In this document: positions 1-6,615 of the stretch, piece by piece
Position numbering within the stretch: the stretch's first letter is position 1
Layout of the letters: the number at the start of each line of letters is the position of its first letter
Assembly (NCBI RefSeq): GCF_036565765.1
Contig: NZ_DATCXP010000035.1
Source: Terrimesophilobacter sp036565765
GTDB lineage: Bacteria; Actinomycetota; Actinomycetes; Actinomycetales; Microbacteriaceae
Length of the DNA stretch: 17,017 nt
Direction: 5' to 3' (one strand)
Program-made: the position numbers and the translations under genes
Notes under the pieces: model-generated
Told to the model about the DNA's origin: nothing
The model's input: the letters and a program-made list of their open reading frames with translations, nothing else
Database searches by the model: none

Positions 1-222
1 CCCATCGGCGATGGCCTTCCTGAGCGGGTCCTGGAGACCGAACAGCCGGGACAGCTTGTCCATGACGCTCGACTCGCCACCGGGGATCACCAGGCCGGCG
101 ACCTCGGCGAGTTCCTCGGGACGGCGAACCGGGCGCGCGTCTGCACCGAATCCGCGCAGCACGGCAAGGTGCGCACGGAAGTCGCCCTGGAGCGCGAGGA
201 CGCCGACGATCGGAGATCTCAT
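1..222 (-). CDS. pdxT: PdxT, glutaminase subunit of pyridoxal 5'-phosphate synthase (5' part only)
   Basis: This is the first 74 codons of a gene running off the left edge of the window. PdxT hydrolyses glutamine and channels ammonia to PdxS, which makes pyridoxal phosphate (vitamin B6) from ribose-5-phosphate and glyceraldehyde-3-phosphate. The N-terminus shows the family pattern VGVLALQGDF at residues 6-15, then RRPEEL at 33-38 and the glutamine-binding loop VIPGGESS at 45-52. The nucleophile cysteine normally lies near residue 79 and falls outside the window. The ATG at 222 is the natural family start, although no good Shine-Dalgarno precedes it. It lies 135 bp beyond fusA on the same strand, behind a hairpin repeat, so it may have its own promoter. 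pdxS is usually the upstream partner and is not here. Confidence 0.9.
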   Translation of the reverse strand, partial: MRSPIVGVLALQGDFRAHLAVLRGFGADARPVRRPEELAEVAGLVIPGGESSVMDKLSRLFGLQDPLRKAIADG

Positions 223-257
223 TCTTGGAACTGGTTTCTATCTCAAGTGCTTAAACC

Positions 258-321
258 GCCGCCCGAGACGGGCGTCGGCGCTGGCGTCGCTGCGAAGGCC
301 AGAAATGGCCTTCGCTTTTAG
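258..321 (-). repeat. Two-hairpin intergenic element, copy 1 (downstream of fusA)
   Basis: Two inverted repeats stand side by side between the fusA stop and pdxT. On the plus strand they are CGCCCG-AGA-CGGGCG at 260-274 and GCGAAGGCC-AGAAAT-GGCCTTCGC at 292-315. The second is followed by TTTTA on the plus strand. The same arrangement with identical loops occurs at 2526-2584 between rpsG and fusA. The stems differ between copies by paired changes, which points to selection on structure. In the minus-strand transcript there is no U-tract directly after either stem, so a simple intrinsic terminator for fusA is not certain. A mobile REP-like palindrome or an RNA-processing signal is equally possible. 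Confidence 0.7.
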
Positions 322-342
322 CTCCAGCGCGCCCTCGGACGA

Positions 343-358
343 ACGCCGCCTTCGGCGT
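343..358 (-). terminator. Short hairpin at the fusA stop codon
   Basis: ACGCCG at 343-348 pairs with CGGCGT at 353-358 around a 4-nt loop. The structure reaches into the fusA stop codon (358-360). It resembles the stronger stop-codon hairpin at the end of rpsG (2605-2631), and each is followed by a copy of the two-hairpin element. The stem is short and has no U-tract, so a role in termination or 3' end protection is inferred only. Confidence 0.35.
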
Positions 359-2472
359 CATTCGCCCTTGTTCTTCTGGATGATCTCGTCGGCGACCGCA
401 CGCGGCACCTCAGAGTAGCTGTCGAAGCTCATCGAGTACACCGCACGGCCGGAGGTCTTCGACCTCAGGTCGCCGACGTAGCCGAACATCTCGGACAGCG
501 GCACGAGCGCCCGGATGACCTTCACACCGGTGGCGTCCTCCATCGACTGGATCTGGCCACGGCGCGAGTTCAGGTCGCCGATGACGTCACCCATGTATTC
601 CTCAGGGGTGCGCACCTCGACGGCCATGAGCGGCTCGAGCAGTACCGGGTTCGCCTTGCGAGCGGCCTCCTTGAAGGCCATCGATCCGGCGATCTTGAAC
701 GCCATCTCCGAGGAGTCGACGTCGTGGGCCGCGCCATCCAGGAGGATGGCCTTGACCCCGACCATGGGGTAGCCGGCGAGAACGCCGACCTGCATGGCAT
801 CCTTCATTCCGGCGTCGACCGACGGGATGTACTCGCGCGGGATACGGCCACCGGTGACCTTGTTCTCGAACTCGTACGTCGTCTCGGCGGTGACCTCCAG
901 CGGCTCGAGCGAGATCTGCACCTTCGCGAACTGGCCGGATCCACCGGTCTGCTTCTTGTGGGTGTAGTCGTGCTTCTCGACCGTGCGGCGGATCGTCTCG
1001 CGGTAGGCGACCTGGGGCTTGCCCACGTTCGCCTCGACGTTGAATTCGCGCTTCATCCGGTCGACCAGGATGTCCAGGTGAAGCTCACCCATGCCCTTGA
1101 TGACCGTCTGGCCGGTGTCGATGTTCTGCTCGGTGCGGAACGTCGGGTCCTCTTCTGCGAGCTTCTGGATGGCGATGCCCAGCTTTTCCTGGTCCGCCTT
1201 CGTCTTCGGCTCGATCGCGACCTCGATGACCGGCTCCGGGAACGTCATGGACTCCAGTACGACCTGGTTCGCCGGGTCGCACAGGGTGTCGCCCGTCGTG
1301 GTGTCCTTGAGCCCGATGACCGCATAGATGTGGCCGGCGGTGACCGAGGGAACCGGGTTCTCCTTGTTCGCGTACATCTGGAAGATCTTCCCGATGCGCT
1401 CCTTCTTCTGCTTCGTCGAGTTGGCGACCTGGCCGCCACTGTCGAGGTGTCCGGAGTAGACGCGGATGTACGTGAGGCGCCCGAAGAACGGGTGGACGGC
1501 GACCTTGAACGCGAGGGCCGCGAACGGATCCTTCGGGTCAGGGTGGCGCTCGATGATCTTGTCCTCGTCGCGCGGGTCGCGGGCCTCGATGGCGCCGACG
1601 TCGAGCGGGTTGGGCAGGTAGTCGATCACGGCGTCGAGCATCGGCTGCACGCCGCGGTTCTTGAACGCCGAGCCGCACAGCACGGGGTAGACCTGGCTGG
1701 AGACGGTGAGCTTGCGGATGCCGGCCTTGATCTCGCCGACGGTGAGCTCCTCGCCGGAGAAGAACTTCTCGAGCAGCGCGTCGTCGGTCTCGGCGACCGC
1801 CTCGAGCAGCTCCTGGCGGTACTTCGCCGCCTTCTCCTTGAGGTTCTCCGGGATCTCCTCGACCTCGTAGTGCGCGCCCATGGTGACGTCGCCCTTGGAG
1901 TCCGCAGGCCAGACGAGCGCGCGCATCTCGACGAGGTCGACGACCCCGACGAAGGCGCTCTCTGCACCGATCGGCAGCTGGAGGACGAGCGGCTTGGCGC
2001 CGAGGCGCTTGATGATCGTGTCGACCGTGAAGTAGAAGTCGGCGCCGAGCTTGTCCATCTTGTTGACGAAGCAGATGCGCGGGACGTCGTACTTGTCCGC
2101 CTGGCGCCAGACGGTCTCCGACTGGGGCTCTACGCCCTCCTTGCCGTCGAACACCGCGACGGCACCGTCGAGCACGCGCAGTGAGCGCTCGACCTCGACC
2201 GTGAAGTCCACGTGGCCGGGGGTGTCGATGATGTTGATCTGGTTCTTGTTCCAGAAACAGGTCACGGCGGCGGACGTGATCGTGATGCCGCGCTCCTGCT
2301 CCTGCTCCATCCAGTCCGTCGTGGACGCACCGTCGTGGGTCTCGCCGATCTTGTGGTTGACGCCCGTGTAGAACAGGATGCGCTCGGTCGTTGTCGTCTT
2401 GCCGGCATCGATGTGCGCCATGATGCCGATGTTGCGGACCTTGCTCAGGTCGGTGAGCACTTCCTGTGCCAC
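358..2472 (-). CDS. fusA: Elongation factor G
   Basis: The 704-residue product is full length for EF-G, the GTPase that drives tRNA and mRNA translocation on the ribosome and helps recycle ribosomes with RRF. The GTPase motifs are all present: G1 AHIDAGKT at residues 19-26, G2 RGITI at 61-65, G3 DTPGH at 83-87 and G4 NKMD at 137-140. Domains II to V follow, ending in a conserved region around the sequence GYVGDLRS. The start is GTG at 2472, preceded by AAGGAA about 7 nt upstream. The gene follows rpsL and rpsG as in the str operon, but a 150-bp gap with a stop-codon hairpin and a repeat element separates it from rpsG. The next gene is pdxT rather than the more common tuf. Confidence 0.98.
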   Translation of the reverse strand: MAQEVLTDLSKVRNIGIMAHIDAGKTTTTERILFYTGVNHKIGETHDGASTTDWMEQEQERGITITSAAVTCFWNKNQINIIDTPGHVDFTVEVERSLRVLDGAVAVFDGKEGVEPQSETVWRQADKYDVPRICFVNKMDKLGADFYFTVDTIIKRLGAKPLVLQLPIGAESAFVGVVDLVEMRALVWPADSKGDVTMGAHYEVEEIPENLKEKAAKYRQELLEAVAETDDALLEKFFSGEELTVGEIKAGIRKLTVSSQVYPVLCGSAFKNRGVQPMLDAVIDYLPNPLDVGAIEARDPRDEDKIIERHPDPKDPFAALAFKVAVHPFFGRLTYIRVYSGHLDSGGQVANSTKQKKERIGKIFQMYANKENPVPSVTAGHIYAVIGLKDTTTGDTLCDPANQVVLESMTFPEPVIEVAIEPKTKADQEKLGIAIQKLAEEDPTFRTEQNIDTGQTVIKGMGELHLDILVDRMKREFNVEANVGKPQVAYRETIRRTVEKHDYTHKKQTGGSGQFAKVQISLEPLEVTAETTYEFENKVTGGRIPREYIPSVDAGMKDAMQVGVLAGYPMVGVKAILLDGAAHDVDSSEMAFKIAGSMAFKEAARKANPVLLEPLMAVEVRTPEEYMGDVIGDLNSRRGQIQSMEDATGVKVIRALVPLSEMFGYVGDLRSKTSGRAVYSMSFDSYSEVPRAVADEIIQKNKGE

Positions 2473-2525
2473 GGGGATTCCTTACTGTCGGATGTTAAGT
2501 GGAGCTAATGGCGGCGGAGGCCGAC

Positions 2526-2584
2526 CGGGGCCCGAGACGGGCCCCGCGCTGGCGCCGCAGTGGAGGCCAGAAATGGCCTCCACT
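2526..2584 (-). repeat. Two-hairpin intergenic element, copy 2 (between rpsG and fusA)
   Basis: On the plus strand, a 9-bp perfect stem CGGGGCCCG-AGA-CGGGCCCCG (2526-2546) is followed by a 10-bp perfect stem AGTGGAGGCC-AGAAAT-GGCCTCCACT (2559-2584). Loops and spacer (GCGCTGGCG) match copy 1 at 258-321. The stems differ by paired substitutions: T-A for C-G and G-C for A-T in the AGGCC hairpin, and a swapped G-C for C-G in the CCCG hairpin. It lies within the rpsG-fusA transcript and would have to be read through or processed for fusA to be expressed from the rpsL promoter. Confidence 0.72.
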
Positions 2585-2604
2585 CCTAGCGGCGCGCGCC
2601 GCGA

Positions 2605-2631
2605 CGTTGGTGAGCCGAAGGCTCACCAACG
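2605..2631 (-). terminator. 12-bp hairpin spanning the rpsG stop codon
   Basis: CGTTGGTGAGCC (2605-2616) and GGCTCACCAACG (2620-2631) form a perfect 12-bp stem with a 3-nt loop. The rpsG stop codon at 2623-2625 is inside one arm, so translating ribosomes would melt the structure. There is no U-tract. It could be an attenuator, an RNase processing or stabilising site, or a partial terminator setting the rpsG to fusA ratio. The pairing is seen directly; the role is inferred. Confidence 0.45.
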
Positions 2632-3093
2632 ATAGTGCGCGAAGGCCTTGTTCGACTCGGCCATCTTGTGGGTGTCCTCGCGACGCTTCACCGCGGCGCC
2701 GAGGCCGTTCGATGCGTCGAGGATCTCGTTGGTGAGACGCTCCGTCATGGTCTTCTCACGGCGGGCCTTCGCGTAGGTGGTGAGCCAGCGCAGCGCGAGC
2801 GTGTTCGCGCGGTGCGGCTTGACCTCGACCGGGACCTGGTACGTGGAGCCACCGACGCGGCGGCTCTTGACCTCGATGGTGGGGCGGACGTTGTCGAGCG
2901 CCTTCTTGAGCGTGACGACGGCATCCGCACCGTTCTTCGATGAGACTCCGGCGAGCGCTTCGTAGACGATGCGCTCGGCGAGGGCCTTCTTGCCGTCGAG
3001 CAGGATCTTGTTGACGAGCTGGCTGACGATGGGCGCACCGTAAACGGGGTCGCTGACCACCGGGCGCTTGGGTGCTGCTCCCTTGCGTGGCAT
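2623..3093 (-). CDS. rpsG: 30S ribosomal protein S7
   Basis: The product is 156 residues, the usual length for bacterial S7. It binds the 3' major domain of 16S rRNA, nucleates assembly of the 30S head, and contacts E-site tRNA. The basic N-terminus (MPRKGAAPKR) and the block DPVYGAPIVSQLVNKILLDG at about residues 15-34 are characteristic. The ATG at 3093 overlaps the rpsL stop (TAATG), and GGAG lies about 8 nt upstream, so translation is probably coupled to rpsL. In E. coli S7 represses its own operon by binding the rpsL-rpsG spacer; here there is no spacer, so that mode of control cannot apply in the same form. Confidence 0.97.
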   Translation of the reverse strand: MPRKGAAPKRPVVSDPVYGAPIVSQLVNKILLDGKKALAERIVYEALAGVSSKNGADAVVTLKKALDNVRPTIEVKSRRVGGSTYQVPVEVKPHRANTLALRWLTTYAKARREKTMTERLTNEILDASNGLGAAVKRREDTHKMAESNKAFAHYRW

Positions 3094-3467
3094 TACTTCT
3101 TCTCCATCTTCGCGCCGTAACGGCTGCGAGCCTGCTTGCGGTTCTTCACGGCCTGGGTGTCGAGGGCGCCGCGCACGATCTTGTAGCGAACGCCGGGGAG
3201 GTCCTTCACACGGCCGCCGCGGACCAGCACCATCGAGTGCTCCTGCAGGTTGTGGCCTTCACCGGGAATGTAGGCGGTGACCTCTGTGCCGTTGCTCAGC
3301 TTGACACGGGCGACCTTGCGCAGAGCCGAGTTCGGCTTCTTGGGGGTCGTGGTGTAGACGCGGGTGCACACACCGCGCTGCTGAGGGTTGGCCTTCAGGG
3401 CGGGCGTCTTGGTCTTGGCGACCTTCGGCGTACGTCCCTTGCGGACCAACTGTTGAATGGTTGGCAC
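3093..3467 (-). CDS. rpsL: 30S ribosomal protein S12
   Basis: This is the 124-residue decoding-centre protein. The start is GTG at 3467, giving (M)PTIQQLVRKGR, with AAGGAG 8 nt upstream. The open frame extends further upstream, but that part has no match to S12 and is rejected. The conserved loops TTPKKPNSALRKV (from residue 39) and GGRVKDLPGVRY (84-95) are intact. Lys43 and Lys88, the positions most often changed in streptomycin-resistant mutants, are both lysine, so wild-type sensitivity is predicted at this locus. Asp89, the site methylthiolated by RimO in some bacteria, is present. It is the first gene of the rpsL-rpsG-fusA operon and overlaps rpsG by one base. Confidence 0.98.
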   Translation of the reverse strand: MPTIQQLVRKGRTPKVAKTKTPALKANPQQRGVCTRVYTTTPKKPNSALRKVARVKLSNGTEVTAYIPGEGHNLQEHSMVLVRGGRVKDLPGVRYKIVRGALDTQAVKNRKQARSRYGAKMEKK

Positions 3468-3522
3468 TGATTGACTCCTTGGATTTCCTGCACGGTGACA
3501 GTTACTGCTTGGTTTGCCCTCG

Positions 3523-3598
3523 CCACTGTGGAACTGCCCACTGTGACGATTGACTGGACCCACCGCAAGACAAAAAGTCTTTGGCTTCTCTGGTGGGT
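3523..3598 (-). promoter_or_regulatory. Structured leader upstream of rpsL
   Basis: Within the predicted 5' leader, ACCCACC (3558-3564) pairs with GGTGGGT (3592-3598), enclosing a smaller stem AAGAC/GTCTT (3567-3571 with 3577-3581). Next to it, CCACTGTG occurs twice as a direct repeat (3523-3530 and 3538-3545, 15-bp period). These lie 55 to 130 nt upstream of the rpsL start. They could be an autogenous ribosomal-protein control element, but no known leader family is recognised. Confidence 0.3.
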
Positions 3599-3724
3599 AT
3601 GCCGTGGGGGCGCTGGAAAGTTGCGAAACTTTTCAGTCGAGCCCGATTCCGGTCGGTGCCTCAGTGCTCGCCGACACGTGCTTTTGGGCACAGGTCGACG
3701 CGCGGCAAAGCGCACACCTCGTCA

Positions 3725-3753
3725 AGAGTAGTCGCCCGGGGGCTGCCGGTCAA
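3725..3753 (-). promoter_or_regulatory. Candidate sigma-70-type promoter for rpsL-rpsG-fusA
   Basis: Read on the minus strand, TTGACC (3753-3748) is followed after 17 nt by TACTCT (3730-3725). The -35 box matches five of six consensus bases, and the -10 box fits the actinobacterial TAnnnT pattern. The start of transcription would be near 3718, giving a leader of about 250 nt before the GTG of rpsL. The -35 box lies only about 13 bp past the stop of the preceding membrane-protein gene. A small hairpin CGCCC/GGGCG (3761-3775) overlaps that stop. Confidence 0.5.
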
Positions 3754-3765
3754 ATGGTTTCGCCC

Positions 3766-4245
3766 TCAGCGGGCGGCCGATCCCGCCATGTCGATGAGCG
3801 GGAGCAGCAGGATCAGCACGAGCGCAACAATGGCCGAGGCGATCACGAACGGGCTCGCGAGGTAGTGGGCGAAGAACAGCACCGCCGTCAGCAGCTGGTT
3901 ATGGCCGAACGCGTAGACGATCGAGCCGATCATCGGGCCGAGCAGGTAGGCGGATGTCGCCGTGCCGACCGCCCGCCCGACCGGCACGCGCAGGCGGGGG
4001 CGCCCCGGTGTCGGGCGCAGTCCGCCCAGCACCGAGAAGAACATGATCGTGAGCACGACGACGGCCATGATCGGGCCGATGAGCGGTCCGGCATCCGGCT
4101 CGGTGATCACGTCCTGATCGGCCAGCAGGCTGATGAAGCCGTAGACGGCGACCAGGATCGCGCCGTAGAGCACGGTCACCATGACCGCGATCAGCAGCGC
4201 CCTCGAGAAGGGGGCGGGCCGTCTAGACGGTCGCTCGTCCGCCAA
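3766..4245 (-). CDS. Small four-helix membrane protein, function unknown
   Basis: I do not recognise a characterised family. It may belong to an actinobacterial domain of unknown function. The 159-residue product has a short basic N-terminus (MADERPSRRP), then four hydrophobic stretches at about 16-40, 56-75, 92-114 and 122-149, with a basic loop (RPTPGRPRLR) between helices 2 and 3. The chosen start is TTG at 4245, with AGAGGG about 8 nt upstream. It gives a 23-bp overlap with the upstream gene, typical of coupled translation. The frame extends further upstream without an obvious ribosome site, so the start is probable rather than certain. It forms a two-gene unit with the preceding membrane protein. 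Confidence 0.75.
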   Translation of the reverse strand: MADERPSRRPAPFSRALLIAVMVTVLYGAILVAVYGFISLLADQDVITEPDAGPLIGPIMAVVVLTIMFFSVLGGLRPTPGRPRLRVPVGRAVGTATSAYLLGPMIGSIVYAFGHNQLLTAVLFFAHYLASPFVIASAIVALVLILLLPLIDMAGSAAR

Positions 4246-5092
4246 ACCGGGCCCTCTTCTCGGCCTCCTCGCGCTCGAACTCCTCCCACGCCGCGTAGTT
4301 GCGCTCGCGCACTCTGCGGCCCCGCACGGCGATCGCCGCACCGAACCAGATGGCGACCTCCCGCGCGATGAGCGCCGCAGCGATCAGCGCGGGGTTCGAG
4401 GCGAAGCCGTAGAACGCCTTCGTAGCCGCACTCGCGGTGAGGCTGAAGCCGCCCGCCATCAGGAGCAGGGCGCCGATCGAGGCGAAGTACACGACCACGG
4501 CGATCACGAGCGAGCCGATCACCCAGGCCCACCAGCTGGCCCGGTTCGCGAGCAGCACCCAGAGCACCGTGATCACCAGGAATGCGAGTACCGGGATGTA
4601 GAACAGCGGTCCGGCCAGGAACGTGCCGAGCGCGTCCGCGACGCCATCCGGCTTCACGAACAGGATGAGCAGGGCGGCGACGCCCGCGTAGACCGCGGCG
4701 AATACGACGGCCGCAAGGAGCGCGTACAGCGAGCCGATACCCCGGTTGCCCTTCTTGCGGGGCGGGTTCGGCGCGGTCACGTAGACGGTCTGGACCGGTG
4801 GCGCCGGGGTGACCTCGGTCGTCTCGCTCTGCACGACGGGCTCGGCGAGCGGCACGTCGACGGGCTGGTCGACGATGGTGCTCTCGACCTCAGTGTCGGA
4901 GTCCACGACCGGAACCTCCGACATGGTCGCGGCAGGCTCTGCCGGCTCGATCAACGGCTCTGGGGTCTCCATGACGGGCTCGGCCTGCACGGACTCGGGG
5001 GTCTCCGTCACCGGGTCCACCACGATCTCTTCTGCGGGGGCGTCCGTCTCTACCGGTTCATTCGGCTGCGGTGTTGCGTTCGTGTCGCTCAT
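4223..5092 (-). CDS. Membrane protein with long acidic Pro/Glu/Val-rich N-terminal region
   Basis: I do not recognise this 289-residue protein. Residues 1-105 are disordered and acidic, rich in Pro, Glu, Val and Thr, with a loosely repeated ETPE/AEPV pattern. A basic patch PRKKGNRG at 111-118 precedes four predicted membrane helices (about 121-146, 160-182, 187-213, 233-257). The C-terminal tail is highly charged (EEFEREEAEKRARFGG). The positive patch before helix 1 suggests a cytoplasmic N-terminus. The start is ATG at 5092 with GAGGGAG 8 nt upstream; an in-frame GTG at 5101 lies inside that Shine-Dalgarno and is less likely. It overlaps the next membrane-protein gene and lies between the pilus and ribosomal operons, with no sign of a direct link to either. 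Confidence 0.8.
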   Translation of the reverse strand: MSDTNATPQPNEPVETDAPAEEIVVDPVTETPESVQAEPVMETPEPLIEPAEPAATMSEVPVVDSDTEVESTIVDQPVDVPLAEPVVQSETTEVTPAPPVQTVYVTAPNPPRKKGNRGIGSLYALLAAVVFAAVYAGVAALLILFVKPDGVADALGTFLAGPLFYIPVLAFLVITVLWVLLANRASWWAWVIGSLVIAVVVYFASIGALLLMAGGFSLTASAATKAFYGFASNPALIAAALIAREVAIWFGAAIAVRGRRVRERNYAAWEEFEREEAEKRARFGGRATV

Positions 5093-5124
5093 CGATCCCA
5101 CTCCCTCACGGGCAGGGCTGCCCT

Positions 5125-5173
5125 GACCTGTTCAGGGTCACTCTAGCAATTGCAGATCGACCCTGAACAGGTC
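5125..5173. promoter_or_regulatory. Perfect 15-bp inverted repeat with 19-bp centre
   Basis: GACCTGTTCAGGGTC (5125-5139) and GACCCTGAACAGGTC (5159-5173) are exact reverse complements. Each arm also contains a short palindrome, CCTG-TT-CAGG or CCTG-AA-CAGG, with centres 35 bp apart. It stands between the pilO stop (5189) and the membrane-protein start (5092). It could end the pilus transcript, although no U-tract follows, or be a pair of operator half-sites. The centre holds a weak -10-like TAGAGT on the minus strand (5145-5140). A 10-bp palindrome GTAGCGCTAC (5183-5192) covers the pilO stop just upstream. Confidence 0.55.
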
Positions 5174-5188
5174 CGGACGGCTGTAGCG

Positions 5189-5872
5189 CTACGGCGCGGG
5201 ACTCGGCGAAGGGCTCGGCTTGGTGTCCAGCGCTCCGACCGGCGTCGGGGTGGGCGGCGGTGCAGACGGGTCGACCAGCACGTACACGAAGCCGGAGATG
5301 GTCCCCTGGTAGGCGTCCACCGTGCTCGCGCCCTCCGCGTCCTTGGATGCCGCCTCCTTGGACTGGGCGACCGTGAGTTTGATGACCAGGAAGAGCCGCT
5401 TCCCGTACTGCAGGTCGCTCAGGAACTCCATGACCTGAGGGCGCGTGCCCTGCACGGTCAGGTCGATCGGGATCGCGATGAAGTTGTCCTGCGTCACGAG
5501 CGGGCTGAGCGTCGTGGCACCTGGCGCGGCGACGTAGTTCTGGCCGTCCCCCGCGCCGAAGGTCGTGAGCACGACACCGCTCGATGCCTCCAGGCGGTGC
5601 AGCTCGCCGAGGAACGAGGAGAGCTCGTCGCCGGGCGGCAGCGAAGCCTGTGCGTCCGCGAGTTCGGTCTTGAGCGCGTCGAGCTGCTGGAACTCCTTTT
5701 TGAGCTCGACGAGCTTCGCCTCGTGCGCCTGGTTCTGCGCCTCGACCGACGCCCGCTGCTCGTTCGCGGCGTTCATCTCGTCGAGCTTGGGCGAGACCCC
5801 GAGGAACCATCCCATGGCGAGGATGGCGACGCCGACGACACCGGCGATGAGAAGCCAGAATTTGTTGTTCAT
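5189..5872 (-). CDS. pilO: PilO-like type IV pilus inner-membrane alignment protein
   Basis: The 227-residue product has the PilO layout: a short cytoplasmic N-terminus, one membrane helix (about 6-26), a coiled coil (about 30-80), then an extracytoplasmic alpha/beta domain (about 85-200). PilO pairs with PilN and helps couple the PilM ring and motor to the growing pilus. The unusual part is the C-terminus: residues 201-227 are Pro/Ser/Thr-rich and end in PSPSPSPAP, and may thread through the cell wall. The start is ATG at 5872 with GGGGGGAAG upstream. A GTG at 5878 is in frame but is too close to that site. The start lies 2 bp after the pilN stop. It is the last gene of the pilus cluster. 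Confidence 0.85.
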   Translation of the reverse strand: MNNKFWLLIAGVVGVAILAMGWFLGVSPKLDEMNAANEQRASVEAQNQAHEAKLVELKKEFQQLDALKTELADAQASLPPGDELSSFLGELHRLEASSGVVLTTFGAGDGQNYVAAPGATTLSPLVTQDNFIAIPIDLTVQGTRPQVMEFLSDLQYGKRLFLVIKLTVAQSKEAASKDAEGASTVDAYQGTISGFVYVLVDPSAPPPTPTPVGALDTKPSPSPSPAP

Positions 5873-5874
5873 CG

Positions 5875-6615
5875 TCACTTCCCCCCATCCGTGCTGGTAT
5901 CGGTCTGGGCCGCGGCTTCCGCATCCGCCTTGGCCTTGTCGCGGGCATCCTTCGCCGCCTGGTCGAAGCGCAGCAGGAGCGCGTCCTGGTTCACGTGCAT
6001 CGTGATCGTGACCTCGTAGGTCTTTGCCTCTTTATTGAGCGAGACCGAGCCCGGCGAAGCGTCGACGTAGCCGGTCAGCTTCGCGAGGGCATCCAGCCAC
6101 TTCTCCACGTCGGGAAGCGAGGTGCTCGTCGCGGTGAACTTGAGCTCGCCGATCCTGTCACCCTGCAGCGGCGCGGTGGGAGGCGTGAACGCCGTGACCG
6201 GTGTCGCGGTCTCCGCTGACACGTTCGTCACGAGCGTTCCGGCCGGCAGGCTCTTCTGGATGTCGGTGAGATAGGCCTTCCAGTCGATCTCGGTCGAGGT
6301 TCCGACCTTCTGCGCCGCGGTCGCCGTCTCGAGCATCGAGGTGACCTGCTTGACCTCGAGGTACTTGCCCTGCTCTGCGACGAGTTTCTGCGTTCTGGCG
6401 TTCGCCGCGTCCAGTTGCACCTGGGAGGCGAGCGCGAGCACCGACGCACCGGCGTAGGCCGCGATCACCGCGAGCACGACCAGCACGATGAGCCCGGTCG
6501 CGTTGCGACGCATGACACGGCCCTTCGCGGCGATCCCCACCTCGGGCGGGAGGAGGTTCGCCTGCGGTGGGCCGCCGATGATCAGGCGTCCGCCGTCGCT
6601 GCCACGAGTCTTCAT
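5875..6615 (-). CDS. pilN: PilN-like type IV pilus inner-membrane protein
   Basis: This 246-residue protein has a cytoplasmic N-terminus carrying NLLP at residues 20-23. That is the short motif by which PilN of Gram-negative bacteria docks into PilM. A single membrane helix follows (about 41-63), then a coiled coil (about 65-105) and a ferredoxin-like extracytoplasmic domain (about 110-210). A charged Ala/Lys/Asp tail (215-246) is an extension of unknown role. The start is ATG at 6615, with GGGAGG 8 nt upstream and a 4-bp ATGA overlap with the pilM stop. The open frame continues far upstream opposite pilM and is not coding there. Placement between pilM and pilO supports the assignment more than sequence similarity alone. 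Confidence 0.88.
   Translation of the reverse strand: MKTRGSDGGRLIIGGPPQANLLPPEVGIAAKGRVMRRNATGLIVLVVLAVIAAYAGASVLALASQVQLDAANARTQKLVAEQGKYLEVKQVTSMLETATAAQKVGTSTEIDWKAYLTDIQKSLPAGTLVTNVSAETATPVTAFTPPTAPLQGDRIGELKFTATSTSLPDVEKWLDALAKLTGYVDASPGSVSLNKEAKTYEVTITMHVNQDALLLRFDQAAKDARDKAKADAEAAAQTDTSTDGGK

Noticed and set aside
724..2184. 486-codon plus-strand open frame opposite fusA
   Set aside because: Leu/Asp/Arg-rich shadow of the EF-G coding sequence, without recognisable family features.
3468..3563. Longer N-terminus for S12 starting at 3563
   Set aside because: The extra 32 residues do not resemble S12, and the GTG at 3467 has AAGGAG at the right distance and gives the standard 124-residue length.
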